Source of the DNA: an uncultured Pseudomonadota bacterium
GTDB lineage: Bacteria; Pseudomonadota; Gammaproteobacteria; Burkholderiales; Thiobacillaceae
Assembly: GCA_903835655.1 (NCBI GenBank)
Contig: CAILNT010000027.1
Coordinates: 1-64,000, forward strand
Reading direction: 5' to 3'
Length of the DNA stretch: 64,000 bases
This document shows, in pieces, positions 30,984 to 43,500 of this stretch. The notes beneath the pieces are model-generated. The model saw only the letters and a list, made by a program, of their open reading frames with translations, was not told where the DNA came from and did no database searches. How positions within the stretch are numbered: the first letter of the stretch is position 1; each line of letters begins with the position of its first letter. The position numbers and the translations under genes were made by a program.

Positions 30984-31403
30984 ATGAACAGAGGTTTTAC
31001 CTTGGTCGAGTTGTTGGTCGCGATCATGATCGTCGGTATCCTCTCCGCCGTGGCGGTGAGTTCCTATCAGGATTACACGCTGCGCGCGCAGCGGGCGGAT
31101 GCCAAGACGGTGTTGTTGCAACTGGCGTCCTGGCTGGAGCGCAACTACACGGCTTCGGGACGCTATGACCAGGATGCTTCCGGCACCACGGTCGATGCCG
31201 TTCCCGCCGGCCTGGCGCAGTCGCCGCTGAGCGGCTCGGCCCGCTACACCGTCTCCTTCGCCAGCAAACCCACGTCGACGACGTTTTCCCTCCAGGCTAT
31301 CCCCGTCGCCTCCGATCCCCTGTGCGGAACCCTTACCCTGAATCAGCTGGGCAGCCAGGGCGTGTCGGGTACGGGCACGCCCGCAGATTGCTGGCAGCGT
31401 TGA
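30984..31403 (+). CDS. pilE: Type IV pilin PilE-like
   Basis: MNRGFTLVELLVAIMIVGILSAVAVSSYQDYTLRAQRADAKTVLLQLASWLERNYTASGRY. Confidence 0.88.
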   Translation: MNRGFTLVELLVAIMIVGILSAVAVSSYQDYTLRAQRADAKTVLLQLASWLERNYTASGRYDQDASGTTVDAVPAGLAQSPLSGSARYTVSFASKPTSTTFSLQAIPVASDPLCGTLTLNQLGSQGVSGTGTPADCWQR

Positions 31404-31416
31404 CGCGCCTGGGGGG

Positions 31417-32391
31417 ATGAATCCTCAACTGCTGGACGTGATCCGGGCATTTTCCCATGAGCGGTTTCGTTCAGGCGAAGAAGTGGCGCGCGGTTTGGGC
31501 ATCTCTCGCGCTTCCGTACACAACGCCGTGCACGAGGCCGAGTCGCTGGGCCTGCGCATACAGGCGGTGCGCGGGCGCGGCTACCGCCTGGCGCATCCGG
31601 TCACCTGGCTGGATGCTTCGTGGCTCGCGAAGAGCATGGTGCCGCTCGCCGTGCACGCCCAATTGCTGCCGGCACTCGATTCGACCAATGCCCAGTTGAT
31701 GCGGCAAGCGCAGGCGGGTGCTGCGCACAAGAGTCTGCTGGCGGCGGAATGGCAGAGCAAGGGGCGCGGGCGGCGCGGGCGAACCTGGCTCGCGGGCTTG
31801 GGCGGCGGCTTGATGTTCTCTTTGCTGTGGCGCTTCAATCGCAGCGCCGGCGAGTTGTCCGGGCTGTCTTTGGTGGTGGGGCTGGGCCTGGCGCAGGCCT
31901 TGCGCGACCTCGGGCTGGCGCGGGCCAGCGTCAAATGGCCGAACGACATCCTGGTCGATGGAGCGAAGCTGGCCGGCGTGCTGATCGAATTGACCGGCGA
32001 CATGCTGGGCCCGAACGCGGCCATCATCGGCGTCGGCATCAATGTTCTGGGGGTCGCGTCCCAGGGCTTCGAGCTGGGGCAGGCGGTCACCGACTTGTCC
32101 GAGCATTTGCCGGTAGGGCGTCTCGATCGCAATGACCTGTTGCTGAAAGTGGTATCACGGCTGAGTGGGCTGCTGACGCGTTTCGATGTCGAGGGGTTCG
32201 CGCCGTTTCTCCGTGATTGGGAAGCCATGCATGCCCATCAGGGCCAGACCGTATATCTGTTCACCGCCATGGGGGAGCGCATCGCGGGTCAAGCCATCGG
32301 CGTGGATGAGGACGGTGCCCTGCTGCTGGCCACGCAGGCAGGCCTGCGGCGCTTTCATTCCGGCGAAGTGAGCCTGCGGGGGGGCACATGA
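31417..32391 (+). CDS. birA: Biotin--[acetyl-CoA-carboxylase] ligase BirA
   Basis: N-terminal HTH, STNAQLM, AAEWQSKGRGRRGRTWLAGLGGGLMFSLLWRF, VKWPNDILVDGAKLAGVLIE. Confidence 0.93.
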   Translation: MNPQLLDVIRAFSHERFRSGEEVARGLGISRASVHNAVHEAESLGLRIQAVRGRGYRLAHPVTWLDASWLAKSMVPLAVHAQLLPALDSTNAQLMRQAQAGAAHKSLLAAEWQSKGRGRRGRTWLAGLGGGLMFSLLWRFNRSAGELSGLSLVVGLGLAQALRDLGLARASVKWPNDILVDGAKLAGVLIELTGDMLGPNAAIIGVGINVLGVASQGFELGQAVTDLSEHLPVGRLDRNDLLLKVVSRLSGLLTRFDVEGFAPFLRDWEAMHAHQGQTVYLFTAMGERIAGQAIGVDEDGALLLATQAGLRRFHSGEVSLRGGT

Positions 32392-33122
32392 TCCTCTTGC
32401 TGGACGCGGGTAACACCCGCATCAAGTGGGGGCTGCGCCAGCGAGGGACGTGGCTGCTGCGTGGGGCTTGCCCCACCGGGGAAGTCTCACGATTGCAGGC
32501 CGACCTGACGGAATATTCTCTGCGCCGGGCGCTGCTGTGTTGCGTCGCCGGCGACGAGACCCGCTTGGCCCTGGGGCGGCTTCTGGCTGGGCGTGTGGAG
32601 CAGATTTCCTGGGTGAGGGCGGCAGCCGAGGCCTTTGGGCTGCGCAATGACTATCAGCCGCCCGAGTCGTTGGGCGCCGACCGTTATGCCGCCCTGGTGG
32701 CCGCGGCGCAACTCGGCCTGGGAGACTGCGTGGTGGTGACCGTGGGCACGGCCTTGACCGTGGATGCCCTGACCGCGGAGGGGCGGTTTCTCGGTGGCGC
32801 CATCGCTCCCGGCCCGGACCTCATGCAGAGGGCTTTGCAGCTGGGAACGGCGGGTGTGCGAGAATTCTCGGGCGAGCTGGCTTCGTTGCCGACGCATACC
32901 GCTGCCGCGGTGGCTACCGGGATCGCTCTGGCGCAGGTTGGCGTGGTGACGGCGATGCGTGAGCGTCTGGCGCGCCACGCCGGCCGGCCGGTGACGCTAC
33001 TGTTGAGCGGCGGCGCGCGTGCGGGATTACGCCCCTTGTTTGCACCTCCCGTGGTGGAGGCCGACGATCTGGTATTGGAAGGACTGGCCTGGATGGCGAA
33101 GGAATACGCATGGGAAGATTGA
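32388..33122 (+). CDS. coaX: Type III pantothenate kinase CoaX
   Basis: LLLDAGNTRIKWG, LGADRYAALVAA, VTVGTALTVDALTAEGRFLGGAIAPG. Confidence 0.92.
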   Translation: MILLLDAGNTRIKWGLRQRGTWLLRGACPTGEVSRLQADLTEYSLRRALLCCVAGDETRLALGRLLAGRVEQISWVRAAAEAFGLRNDYQPPESLGADRYAALVAAAQLGLGDCVVVTVGTALTVDALTAEGRFLGGAIAPGPDLMQRALQLGTAGVREFSGELASLPTHTAAAVATGIALAQVGVVTAMRERLARHAGRPVTLLLSGGARAGLRPLFAPPVVEADDLVLEGLAWMAKEYAWED

Positions 33123-33829
33123 TCCTCCTTCTGGTCGTGGTGAACGCAGTGGTCTTGCTCGCCGGTTTGAGCCTGGAGTTGCTACACGGCCAATCCCCGG
33201 CGCCGCTGGGGTTCAATGCCGACAAGCTGCGCCTGCTCGGACGGGTGGAACCCGCATCGGTGAGCGTTGCGACGTCCCGCCCCAGGGTCACGGACCTCGC
33301 GCGCTGCCTCTACTGGCCTGATCTGGACGATGACCTGCTGGGGGAAATCGAGTCGCGATTACATGCAGCCAGCCTATCCACCTCGGAGTACGACATTCTT
33401 CTGCAACCACCACTGGGCTGGTGGGTCTATTTGCCCCCGTTCGTCGATGTCGCCGCCATGCAATCGGCCATCGTCGCGGCCACCTTGAAGGGGGTGAAGG
33501 TCATCACCCCGGTGCGTAGTGGCAAGTTCGCCCGCGCGGTGTCCCTGGGGGTCTTCCCGACACAGGCCAGTGCACGCGCCGAGATGGAAAGACTGAGCCG
33601 TCTCGGTGTGCAGGGGGTGCGCATGGGGCCGCAGGGGGGAGGCAGTGAGGGGGCGGGCCCGAAGTCCGGCGGCGCCAGCCTGATTTTTTCCGACACGGTA
33701 GCGCAGGCGAAGCTGTCCGGATTCGCGGAGAACTGGAGTCAGCATGCGCCGCTGCCCTGCGCAGCCCCTGGGGCGGCCAATCTCACGAGGCCGCCAGAAG
33801 AAACCGGCGCCCGAACCAGCACTCGTTGA
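33110..33829 (+). CDS. Membrane-anchored SPOR-domain-like protein
   Basis: N-terminal TM; SPOR-like AVSLGVFPTQASARAEMERLSRLGVQGVRMG; overlaps coaX. Confidence 0.65.
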   Translation: MGRLILLLVVVNAVVLLAGLSLELLHGQSPAPLGFNADKLRLLGRVEPASVSVATSRPRVTDLARCLYWPDLDDDLLGEIESRLHAASLSTSEYDILLQPPLGWWVYLPPFVDVAAMQSAIVAATLKGVKVITPVRSGKFARAVSLGVFPTQASARAEMERLSRLGVQGVRMGPQGGGSEGAGPKSGGASLIFSDTVAQAKLSGFAENWSQHAPLPCAAPGAANLTRPPEETGARTSTR

Positions 33830-33854
33830 TGCGCCCTCGATCGGCTGCCAGGCG

Positions 33855-34106
33855 TTACTCGGTGGCCGAGGTTGCGCTCTTGGCGGAGGGGAGATCGATC
33901 TGTTTGGCCGGGGAGACGGTCGAGATCGCATGCTTGAAAATGGCCTGTACGGCCTGGTCGTTGCCGCGTAGCAGCACCATATACTGGTCGAATGATTCTA
34001 TCTTGCCGACCAGCTTGATGCCATTGACCAGAAACACCGAGCAATGGACATGTTCTTTGCGCAGGGTGTTGAGGAAAACGTCCTGAAGATTCTGGCGCTC
34101 GCTCAT
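33855..34106 (-). CDS. hfq: Hfq-like RNA chaperone, divergent
   Basis: [60 protein letters not shown]. Confidence 0.88.
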   Translation of the reverse strand: MSERQNLQDVFLNTLRKEHVHCSVFLVNGIKLVGKIESFDQYMVLLRGNDQAVQAIFKHAISTVSPAKQIDLPSAKSATSATE

Positions 34107-34223
34107 GTTTTTTCGCCTGGGTTAATTTTGACGGTGCATCATATCACGCACGCGTGACCGAACTTTTCGCCGGCGGACCAGGCCTGCCGGACTTTTTCCC
34201 TCCTATGTCAAAGCGTAACTTCC

Positions 34224-35114
34224 ATGAAATACAAGGATTACTACCAGATACTCGGCGTGGCGCGGGATGCCAGCAAAGAGGACATCAAGAAGGCCTATCG
34301 CCGTCTGGCGCGAAAGTTCCATCCCGACGTCTCCAAGGAGTCGGGCGCCGAGGAGAAATTCAAGGACGTCAACGAGGCCAATGAGGTGCTCAGCGACACG
34401 GAGAAGCGGGCTGCTTATGACCAGCTAGGCAGCTACCGGCCCGGTCAGGATTTCCGCCCGCCACCCGGATGGGGCGGTGCGGGAGGGGCGACGGATTTTT
34501 CCGATCTGTTCTCGCAATTGTTCGGCGGTCGGAAGTCCTCCGGTCGCGGCCACGCCGGTGCTGGCATGCCCCCCGGCCAGGATGTCGAGGCGAGCCTTAC
34601 GTTGACGCTGGAAGAGGCTTTCCACGGGGTGGAAAAGCATTTGAGCCTGTCCGCGGATCAAGGCACGCGCGACGTGAAGCTGAGGGTGCCGCCGGGAGCC
34701 TTGCCGGGAAAGCGCCTGCGCGTGCCCGGCAAGGGGCAACGCTCTCCCTACGGTGGCGGGGCGGGCAATCTCTATCTGGTGATTCAGATCGCGCCGCATC
34801 CACGTTATCGCCTGGAAGGTCAGGACATCTGCCTGGATACCCCGATCTCGCCCTGGGAGGCCGCATTGGGTACGGCCATCACCGTGCCGACGCTCAACGG
34901 GAATGTGCGCGTGAAAGTGCCGGCGGGCTCGCGCAGCGGCCAGAAGCTGCGCCTCCCGGGCCGGGGCATGCCGGGCACGGAAGGCGCGGGGAACTTTATC
35001 GTGCAGTTGCAGGTGGTCTTGCCCACGAGCTTGAGCGATGCAGAACGGGCGCTCTATGAGCAGCTGTCCAGGCTCTCCGACTTCGATCCCAGGCCCGACT
35101 TCCCGAAGGACTAG
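34224..35114 (+). CDS. cbpA: DnaJ C-terminal domain co-chaperone, CbpA-like
   Basis: [39 protein letters not shown] (HPD), GF-rich linker, DnaJ C-terminal beta domains. Confidence 0.88.
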   Translation: MKYKDYYQILGVARDASKEDIKKAYRRLARKFHPDVSKESGAEEKFKDVNEANEVLSDTEKRAAYDQLGSYRPGQDFRPPPGWGGAGGATDFSDLFSQLFGGRKSSGRGHAGAGMPPGQDVEASLTLTLEEAFHGVEKHLSLSADQGTRDVKLRVPPGALPGKRLRVPGKGQRSPYGGGAGNLYLVIQIAPHPRYRLEGQDICLDTPISPWEAALGTAITVPTLNGNVRVKVPAGSRSGQKLRLPGRGMPGTEGAGNFIVQLQVVLPTSLSDAERALYEQLSRLSDFDPRPDFPKD

Positions 35115-35155
35115 GTCGCTCCGGCCGGATGCAGGCTCCGCGGTGGGCCTGCGGA

Positions 35156-35461
35156 TCAGGCCAGTTCGAACATTCCGTCGAATTTGACCGCTTGCAGGAT
35201 TTGCAAGGTGTTGCCCGTTGCGCCCTTGAGCCGCACCCGCTTGCCTAGCGTCGTGGCTTTGTCCTTCACCAGCAGCAGCATGCCCAGCGCGGAGCTGTCC
35301 AGGTACTGCACCGCGGACAGATCGATGTCCAACTGCGTGCAGTCGGGGTGATCCAGGGCTTCTTCGGAATGCTGGCGAAACGGGCGATGGATCTCGAAGG
35401 TGAAATTGCCGCTGATCGAGACGACGCAGGTGCCGGCCTGGAGTTGCAAGGTGACAGACAT
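35156..35461 (-). CDS. STAS-domain (anti-sigma factor antagonist-like) protein
   Basis: IDLSAVQYLDSSALGMLLLVKDKA; start at ATG 35461. Confidence 0.8.
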   Translation of the reverse strand: MSVTLQLQAGTCVVSISGNFTFEIHRPFRQHSEEALDHPDCTQLDIDLSAVQYLDSSALGMLLLVKDKATTLGKRVRLKGATGNTLQILQAVKFDGMFELA

Positions 35462-35561
35462 GGTGAGCAGTGTTGTGTCAAATACGTGATGATAACAGCG
35501 ACCATCGCTCAAATTTGTTTAACGGGCATGGTGAGCAAGCCACCCGTGGATGCTGAACGTA

Positions 35562-37985
<2,424 letters not shown>

Positions 37986-38023
37986 GTCGCTTGCGACCTT
38001 GTAGGAGTGGGCAGCGGTGGCGA

Positions 38024-39124
38024 TCAACCACCGGCGACTGTATGCACCACAGATTTTGCCAGCGCCAGCATGCCGGTCTCGTCCGCCGAGGTCAGGGTCA
38101 GGGTTTGCGCTCGCGCGGCTTGCGTGAAGTTGCGATCGATCGAGCGCAGATAGGCGGGGTCGTAGTGGCGGATCAGGAGATCGCTGACCAGTTCGTCCCA
38201 GTTCCCCGCCGCGGCCTGGGCCTTCCAGGCGTCCACCTGGGCACGGCCCTGGATGCCGGCCAGGCAGTCGAGGCGCTGGCCGAGCGCGTCGGCATCGGCG
38301 AGAAAGTGGGTGTATTCGTCCTTCAGGAGTGCGACGCGCACCGGGATGTCGGCGTTCAAGTTGAGGCAGGGGCTGGCGCGCATGCGTGTGAGCAGGATTT
38401 CGGGCGTGTGCAGGTTGCCGATCTTCTTGCTCTCGGACTCCACGAAAACGGGTCGTGTCGGGTCGAAGCGGCGCAGTTCGTTCCAGAGACTGCTCTCGAA
38501 GGCCTTCTGCGTGGGCTGGGGGCGGTCCGGGTAGGCTCCCAGCACCGAGCCCATGTGCGCGGCCAGTTCCTCCAGGTCGAGCACCTGGGCGCCGACCTGG
38601 CTCAGGGCCCGCAGCAAGCGGCTCTTGCCCACGCCGGTGGGGCCGCAGACCACGCGAAAATCGAACGAGTCGGGCAGATGCGCCAAGGCCTCGATGACCT
38701 GTTTGCGATAGGCCTTGTAGCCACCTTCCAGTTGCACGGCTTGCCAGCCAACGGCGCGCAAGACGGTGGTCATGGCACCGCTGCGGTTGCCACCACGCCA
38801 GCAATAGATCAGGGGGCGGTACTCCCTGGGCTTGTCGGCGAAATGGCCTTCCAGATGCCGTGCCAGGTTGCGCGAGACCAGGGCCGCACCGGCGCGTCGG
38901 GCGGAAAAGGCGGAAACCTGCTTGTGCAGGGTGCCGACGTGGGCGCGTTCCGCATCGTCCAATACCGGCAGGTTGAGGGCGCCGGGCACCCGGTCCTCCG
39001 CGAATTCCGCGGGCGAGCGGGTGTCGATGATCGCGTCGCAGAGAAATAGCTCCGCACAGTCGACCACGCCTTCCTTACGGTAGACGGGGGGCGTCCGGCT
39101 CGCAGGCTCGAGGGAACGGTTCAT
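38024..39124 (-). CDS. mnmH: tRNA 2-selenouridine synthase MnmH/SelU
   Basis: Rhodanese domain [24 protein letters not shown] and [13 protein letters not shown]-loop [16 protein letters not shown]. Confidence 0.9.
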   Translation of the reverse strand: MNRSLEPASRTPPVYRKEGVVDCAELFLCDAIIDTRSPAEFAEDRVPGALNLPVLDDAERAHVGTLHKQVSAFSARRAGAALVSRNLARHLEGHFADKPREYRPLIYCWRGGNRSGAMTTVLRAVGWQAVQLEGGYKAYRKQVIEALAHLPDSFDFRVVCGPTGVGKSRLLRALSQVGAQVLDLEELAAHMGSVLGAYPDRPQPTQKAFESSLWNELRRFDPTRPVFVESESKKIGNLHTPEILLTRMRASPCLNLNADIPVRVALLKDEYTHFLADADALGQRLDCLAGIQGRAQVDAWKAQAAAGNWDELVSDLLIRHYDPAYLRSIDRNFTQAARAQTLTLTSADETGMLALAKSVVHTVAGG

Positions 39125-39564
39125 TTGTCGCGCAGGAGACGGCCCTTCTCGCGCTGCCACTCCCTATCCTTCTCGGTCGCGCGCTTGTCATGCAGCTTCT
39201 TGCCTTTGGCCAGGCCGATTTCCAGCTTGATGCGGCCCTTGGTGTAATGCAGGTTGATCGGCGCCAGGGTGTAACCGGCGACCTTGACTTTGCCTATCAG
39301 CTTCCTGATCTCCTGCGCATGCAGCAGCAGCTTGCGCGAGCGGGTTGGATCCGGGTGGATGTGGGTGGAGGCGGTCGGCAGGGCGCTGATGTGGCAGCCG
39401 ATCAGCCAGACCTCTTCCTGCTTCACCACGACATAGGCTTCCTTCAGCTGCACCCGTCCGGCCCGGATCGCCTTCACCTCCCAGCCTTGCAGCATGACCC
39501 CCGCCTCATAGCGTTCTTCGATGAAGTATTCGTGGAAAACTGCTCTGTTGTCGATGATGCTCAT
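39121..39564 (-). CDS. smpB: SsrA-binding protein SmpB
   Basis: [41 protein letters not shown]-terminal [26 protein letters not shown]. Confidence 0.96.
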   Translation of the reverse strand: MSIIDNRAVFHEYFIEERYEAGVMLQGWEVKAIRAGRVQLKEAYVVVKQEEVWLIGCHISALPTASTHIHPDPTRSRKLLLHAQEIRKLIGKVKVAGYTLAPINLHYTKGRIKLEIGLAKGKKLHDKRATEKDREWQREKGRLLRDK

Positions 39565-39644
39565 GGGGCGTGCCGGGGCGGGGGAGGGGTTTTTCGTTGC
39601 ATTCGTGTTATTTTACCGGCCCCTCAAGCTCGATGCTTCCATTG

Positions 39645-40082
39645 ATGGCCAAAGTCGTGAAATCTGTTCTGGTGCCCTATTCCGCGGCGGAGATGTTCGA
39701 GTTGGTGGATCGGGTGGAAGAGTATCCCCAGTTCCTGCCATGGTGCGGCGGCACCGAACTGCTGCGCCGCGATGAAAACGTCACCGAGGCGACCATCCAT
39801 CTGCACTATCTACAGGTGAGGCAACACTTCACCACGGAGAACAGCAAGCGCATTCCCGAAGAAATGGGGATACGCCTGAAGAGCGGGCCATTTCGCAAGA
39901 TGGACGGTTCCTGGCATTTTCGGCGCCTGTCGGATGTCGCCTGCAAGATCGAGTTCGAACTGCATTACGAATTTTCCAGCGGCTTGCTGGAAAAAATTCT
40001 GGGGCCGGTTTTCGGCATGGTGACCAACAGTCTGGTGGATGCCTTCGTGCACCGGGCGGAGAACGTTTACGGCGCGCGATGA
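39645..40082 (+). CDS. ratA: RatA/COQ10-like START-domain protein
   Basis: VVKSVLVPYSAAEMFELVDRVEEYPQFLPWCGGTEL. Confidence 0.9.
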   Translation: MAKVVKSVLVPYSAAEMFELVDRVEEYPQFLPWCGGTELLRRDENVTEATIHLHYLQVRQHFTTENSKRIPEEMGIRLKSGPFRKMDGSWHFRRLSDVACKIEFELHYEFSSGLLEKILGPVFGMVTNSLVDAFVHRAENVYGAR

Positions 40083-40384
40083 GTACCCAAATTCATGTCG
40101 AAGTGGTTTATGGTCGGCGGGATCGCCAGAAGGTGGTCGCGGTCAGTCTCGGCGAAGGCGCTACGCTGCGTGAAGCGGTGGAGCGTTCCGGGCTACAGGC
40201 CGAGTTTCCGGAGATCGATCTGGCGAGCAACAAACTGGGTATCTGGAACAAGCTCGCCAAGCCCGACACCGTGGTGCGCGACAAGGATCGAGTGGAAATC
40301 TACCGTCCCTTGATCGCGGACCCCAAGGAAGTGCGCAAACAGCGGGCGGCGGAAGGCAAGACCATGAAAAAAGGCGGCGAGTAG
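40079..40384 (+). CDS. rnfH: RnfH family ubiquitin-like protein
   Basis: HVEVVYGRRDRQKVVAVSLGEGATLREAVERSGL...DRVEIYRPLIADPKEVRKQRA; overlaps ratA. Confidence 0.88.
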   Translation: MSTQIHVEVVYGRRDRQKVVAVSLGEGATLREAVERSGLQAEFPEIDLASNKLGIWNKLAKPDTVVRDKDRVEIYRPLIADPKEVRKQRAAEGKTMKKGGE

Positions 40385-40403
40385 AAGCGCCTTCAGGCGC
40401 GTG

Positions 40404-40724
40404 TCAGTATTTTGGTTCGGTCGTCGGGTAGGACAGTTGCGCGATGCCCAGCGCCGCCTGGCTGGAAGCGAAAGCGGCCTGCCGGATCACCACGTCGTTG
40501 TTGCCCGCTAAAGCGGCGTCCTGTGCCATCCGCAGGGCGGATGCGGCGCTGGTCCAGAGCGCGAACCTGGCCCGGGCCGCCTGCACATCGTCCTGCGCCT
40601 GATGCAGTACCTGCTGGGCAGCTGCGTTGAGCGCCGGTTTGGCCGCGGGTGCCATGCCGGTGGGGGCGCTGCTACAGGCCGCGAGGATACTCAGGCTGGC
40701 GAATGCTGCGAGGCCGTGGTTCAT
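40404..40724 (-). CDS. Small lipoprotein (DUF4398-like)
   Basis: Lipobox-like signal LSILAACSS; Ala-rich helical body. Confidence 0.6.
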   Translation of the reverse strand: MNHGLAAFASLSILAACSSAPTGMAPAAKPALNAAAQQVLHQAQDDVQAARARFALWTSAASALRMAQDAALAGNNDVVIRQAAFASSQAALGIAQLSYPTTEPKY

Positions 40725-40900
40725 GTGGGTCTACTCCGAATGGGGGGGGGCCGTGGTTTCAGGCACACACGGGCTTGGACGTTAAATCCCGACACAGCGC
40801 GCGTCAACCCGCGTTATTTTCCTGCTATCTACGAGGCCGGACCGCAGTCCAGCCTGCTGCTTCTGTACCATGCGAGGTTGTCCCCCGACTTTCCTGAGCC

Positions 40901-41458
40901 ATGGCCATCAAAGCAACCATCTTCAAAGCCGAATTGCAGATCGCCGACATGGATCGCAACTATTACGCGGAACACACCCTGACGCTGGCGCGGCATCCTT
41001 CGGAAACCGATGAACGCATGATGGTGCGCTTGTTTGCCTTTGTCATGCACGCGCATGCGCAACTCGGCTTCGGCAAGGGCATGTGCGCGGACGACGAGCC
41101 GGACCTCTGGCGTCGTGACCTCACCGGCGCCATCGAGCTGTGGATCGACGTCGGTCTTCCAGACGAGCGCTGGACGCGCAAGGCCTGCGGTCGCGCCGAC
41201 CAGGTCGTGATCGTCAGTTACGGCAGCCGCACCGCGGACAACTGGTGGGAGCAGAATCGCGCCAAACTCGGACGCCAGGCCAATCTCGTCGTGCTCAATT
41301 TGGCGCCGGAAGCGAGCCAGAGCCTGGCAGCATTGGCGCAGCGGAACATGCGCCTGCAATGCACCTTGCAGGACGGCCAGGTGTGGATCACCGACGGCAC
41401 GGAGTCCGCCCACTTCGAACCCCTTACTCTGAAAGCCCATGCAAACCATAGACTTTGA
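40901..41458 (+). CDS. yaeQ: YaeQ family protein
   Basis: MAIKATIFKAELQIADMDRNYYAEHTLTLARHPSETDERMMVRLFAFVMHA. Confidence 0.9.
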   Translation: MAIKATIFKAELQIADMDRNYYAEHTLTLARHPSETDERMMVRLFAFVMHAHAQLGFGKGMCADDEPDLWRRDLTGAIELWIDVGLPDERWTRKACGRADQVVIVSYGSRTADNWWEQNRAKLGRQANLVVLNLAPEASQSLAALAQRNMRLQCTLQDGQVWITDGTESAHFEPLTLKAHANHRL

Positions 41459-41675
41459 ATTACGCGGCGAATATATCGAACTGTGCAACCTGCTCAAGCT
41501 GACCGGAGTCGCCGATAGCGGCGGCAGGGGCAAGGCTCTGGTGGCCGAGGGCGGAGTCACCCTCGACGGATTGCCGGAGAGCCGCAAGACTGCGAAGGTG
41601 CGCGCCGGTCAGGTGGTGGAATGCCAGGGCGTGCGCATCAGCGTGAAAGCGGCCTGGCAGCCCAAGATGAGTTGA
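41439..41675 (+). CDS. S4-domain RNA-binding protein (YbcJ-like)
   Basis: YIELCNLLKLTGVADSGGRGKALVAEGGVTLDGLPESRKTAKVRAGQVV. Confidence 0.85.
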   Translation: MQTIDFELRGEYIELCNLLKLTGVADSGGRGKALVAEGGVTLDGLPESRKTAKVRAGQVVECQGVRISVKAAWQPKMS

Positions 41676-41838
41676 ACCCGGAGTCCTCCACCGCCCGCCG
41701 AGGGCCAATTACCCTGCCCCGACGTGCTTTCCGAGGTTCCCGCGAGGGGCCGTCTTGTGCTCAAATCCGGCCCTTTCCTCGCACCCGCATGGGGCGCCGC
41801 TAGCCGGGATGCCGGTCTGCCGCGATAAAGTTATCGAC

Positions 41839-43500
41839 ATGAAAATTACCGTCAGCGCATTGATCGTCAGGTATCTGGAGCGCTTGGGCATCGAGTTCAT
41901 CTTCGGCATGCCTGGCGCCCATGTATTGCCGATCTACGACCAGTTGCACGGCTCCGGGGTCAAGAGCGTGCTGGTCAAGCACGAGCAGGGCGCGGCTTTC
42001 ATGGCGGGGGGGTATGCCAGGGTTTCCCACAGGATCGGGGCCTGTATCGCCACGGCAGGTCCGGGGGCCACCAATCTGATCACCGGTATCGCCAACGCCT
42101 ACGCGGAACGGCTGCCGGTGCTGGTGATCACCGGAGAGACCTCGACATATATTTTCGGCAAGGGTGGCTTGCAGGAGAGCTCGGGCGAGGGCGGCGCGAT
42201 CGATCAGGGCGAGTTGTTCCGCGGCATCACCCGTTATCACAAGCTGATCGAGCGCGGCGATTACCTGGGCCAGGTGCTCAACCAGGCCACGCGGGCCCTG
42301 TTCGCGCGCGATCCCGGCCCCGTGCTCTTGTCCATACCCTACAACGTACAGAAAGAAATGGTCGACGCCGACCTGCTCGACCACCTCCACATCCCGCGCC
42401 ACGGCGAGCGCGTCCCTTGCGGTCCCGTGGCGGAGCTGGCGCGGTTGATCGAGACGGCTGAAGCGCCCGTCATCGTCGCCGGTTATGGCGCCATCCAGGC
42501 GGGCGCGCGCGGCGTGGTCTCGCGTCTCTCCGAAGCGTTAGGCATTCCGGTGGCTTCCAGCCTCAAGGCCAAGGGCGTGGTCAGCGAAGGCTCGCACCTC
42601 TCGCTCGGCTGCCTGGGCGTAACCTCGAATGGCGAAGCCTATCGCTATATCGTCGAACAGGCCGATCTGGTGATCTTCCTCGGCGCCGGCTTCAACGAAC
42701 GCACCAGCTACCTCTGGGACAGCAAGCTGTTGGCCGGGAAAAAGGTTGCGCAGGTGGATCGCGATGCCGCCCAGTTGAACAAGGTATTCAAGGCGGACGT
42801 GGCGATTCAGGGCGATATCCGCGAAGTGCTCGGCGAGTTGCTGGCACGGCTGGAATGCGATGTGGCCAGCGTGACGACGCTTGCGCGCCTGGAACGCCTG
42901 GCCGGGCATCGCCAGGCCGCCCCGCAGCCGCCGGCATGCGCGCAGTTTCGCCTGATGGAAGCATTTTTTGCCGGCCTGGCCGCGCGTTTCCCGGAAGACG
43001 CGATGATCTTCGACGACAACATCGTGTTCGCGCAGCGCTACTTCGATGTCTCGCACGCCAATCATTATTTCCCGAACACCGGCATCTCCTCCCTGGGGCA
43101 TGCGATTCCCGCGGCGATCGGCGCGCGCTTCCATACCCGCGACCTGGCCATCCCGACCTTCGCCATCCTGGGAGACGGTGGCTTCCAGATGTGCTGCATG
43201 GAAATCATGACGGCGGTGAACTACCGGATACCGCTCAACGTGGTGGTCATCAACAACGCCAGCATGAGCCTGATCCGCAAGAACCAGTTTCAGCTCTACG
43301 GCGAACGCTACATCGACTGCGACTTCGTCAACCCGGATTTTCACCTGCTCGCCCAGTCCTTCGGCATCCGACACCGCAGGATCGAATGCGAGGCCGATCT
43401 CGATGCGCTCTTCTCCCAGGACGATCTGCTGGGATCGATCAACCTCATCGAAATCCTGCTGGATAAAGATGCCTTCCCTACCTACCTGTCGGTGCGCTGA
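41839..43500 (+). CDS. Acetolactate synthase-like ThDP-dependent enzyme
   Basis: FIFGMPGAHVLPIYD, VKHEQGAAFMAGGYAR (catalytic Glu), TAGPGATNLITGIANAYAERLPVLVITGE, ThDP motif GDGGFQMCCMEIMTAVNYRIPLNVVVINN. Confidence 0.88.
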   Translation: MKITVSALIVRYLERLGIEFIFGMPGAHVLPIYDQLHGSGVKSVLVKHEQGAAFMAGGYARVSHRIGACIATAGPGATNLITGIANAYAERLPVLVITGETSTYIFGKGGLQESSGEGGAIDQGELFRGITRYHKLIERGDYLGQVLNQATRALFARDPGPVLLSIPYNVQKEMVDADLLDHLHIPRHGERVPCGPVAELARLIETAEAPVIVAGYGAIQAGARGVVSRLSEALGIPVASSLKAKGVVSEGSHLSLGCLGVTSNGEAYRYIVEQADLVIFLGAGFNERTSYLWDSKLLAGKKVAQVDRDAAQLNKVFKADVAIQGDIREVLGELLARLECDVASVTTLARLERLAGHRQAAPQPPACAQFRLMEAFFAGLAARFPEDAMIFDDNIVFAQRYFDVSHANHYFPNTGISSLGHAIPAAIGARFHTRDLAIPTFAILGDGGFQMCCMEIMTAVNYRIPLNVVVINNASMSLIRKNQFQLYGERYIDCDFVNPDFHLLAQSFGIRHRRIECEADLDALFSQDDLLGSINLIEILLDKDAFPTYLSVR

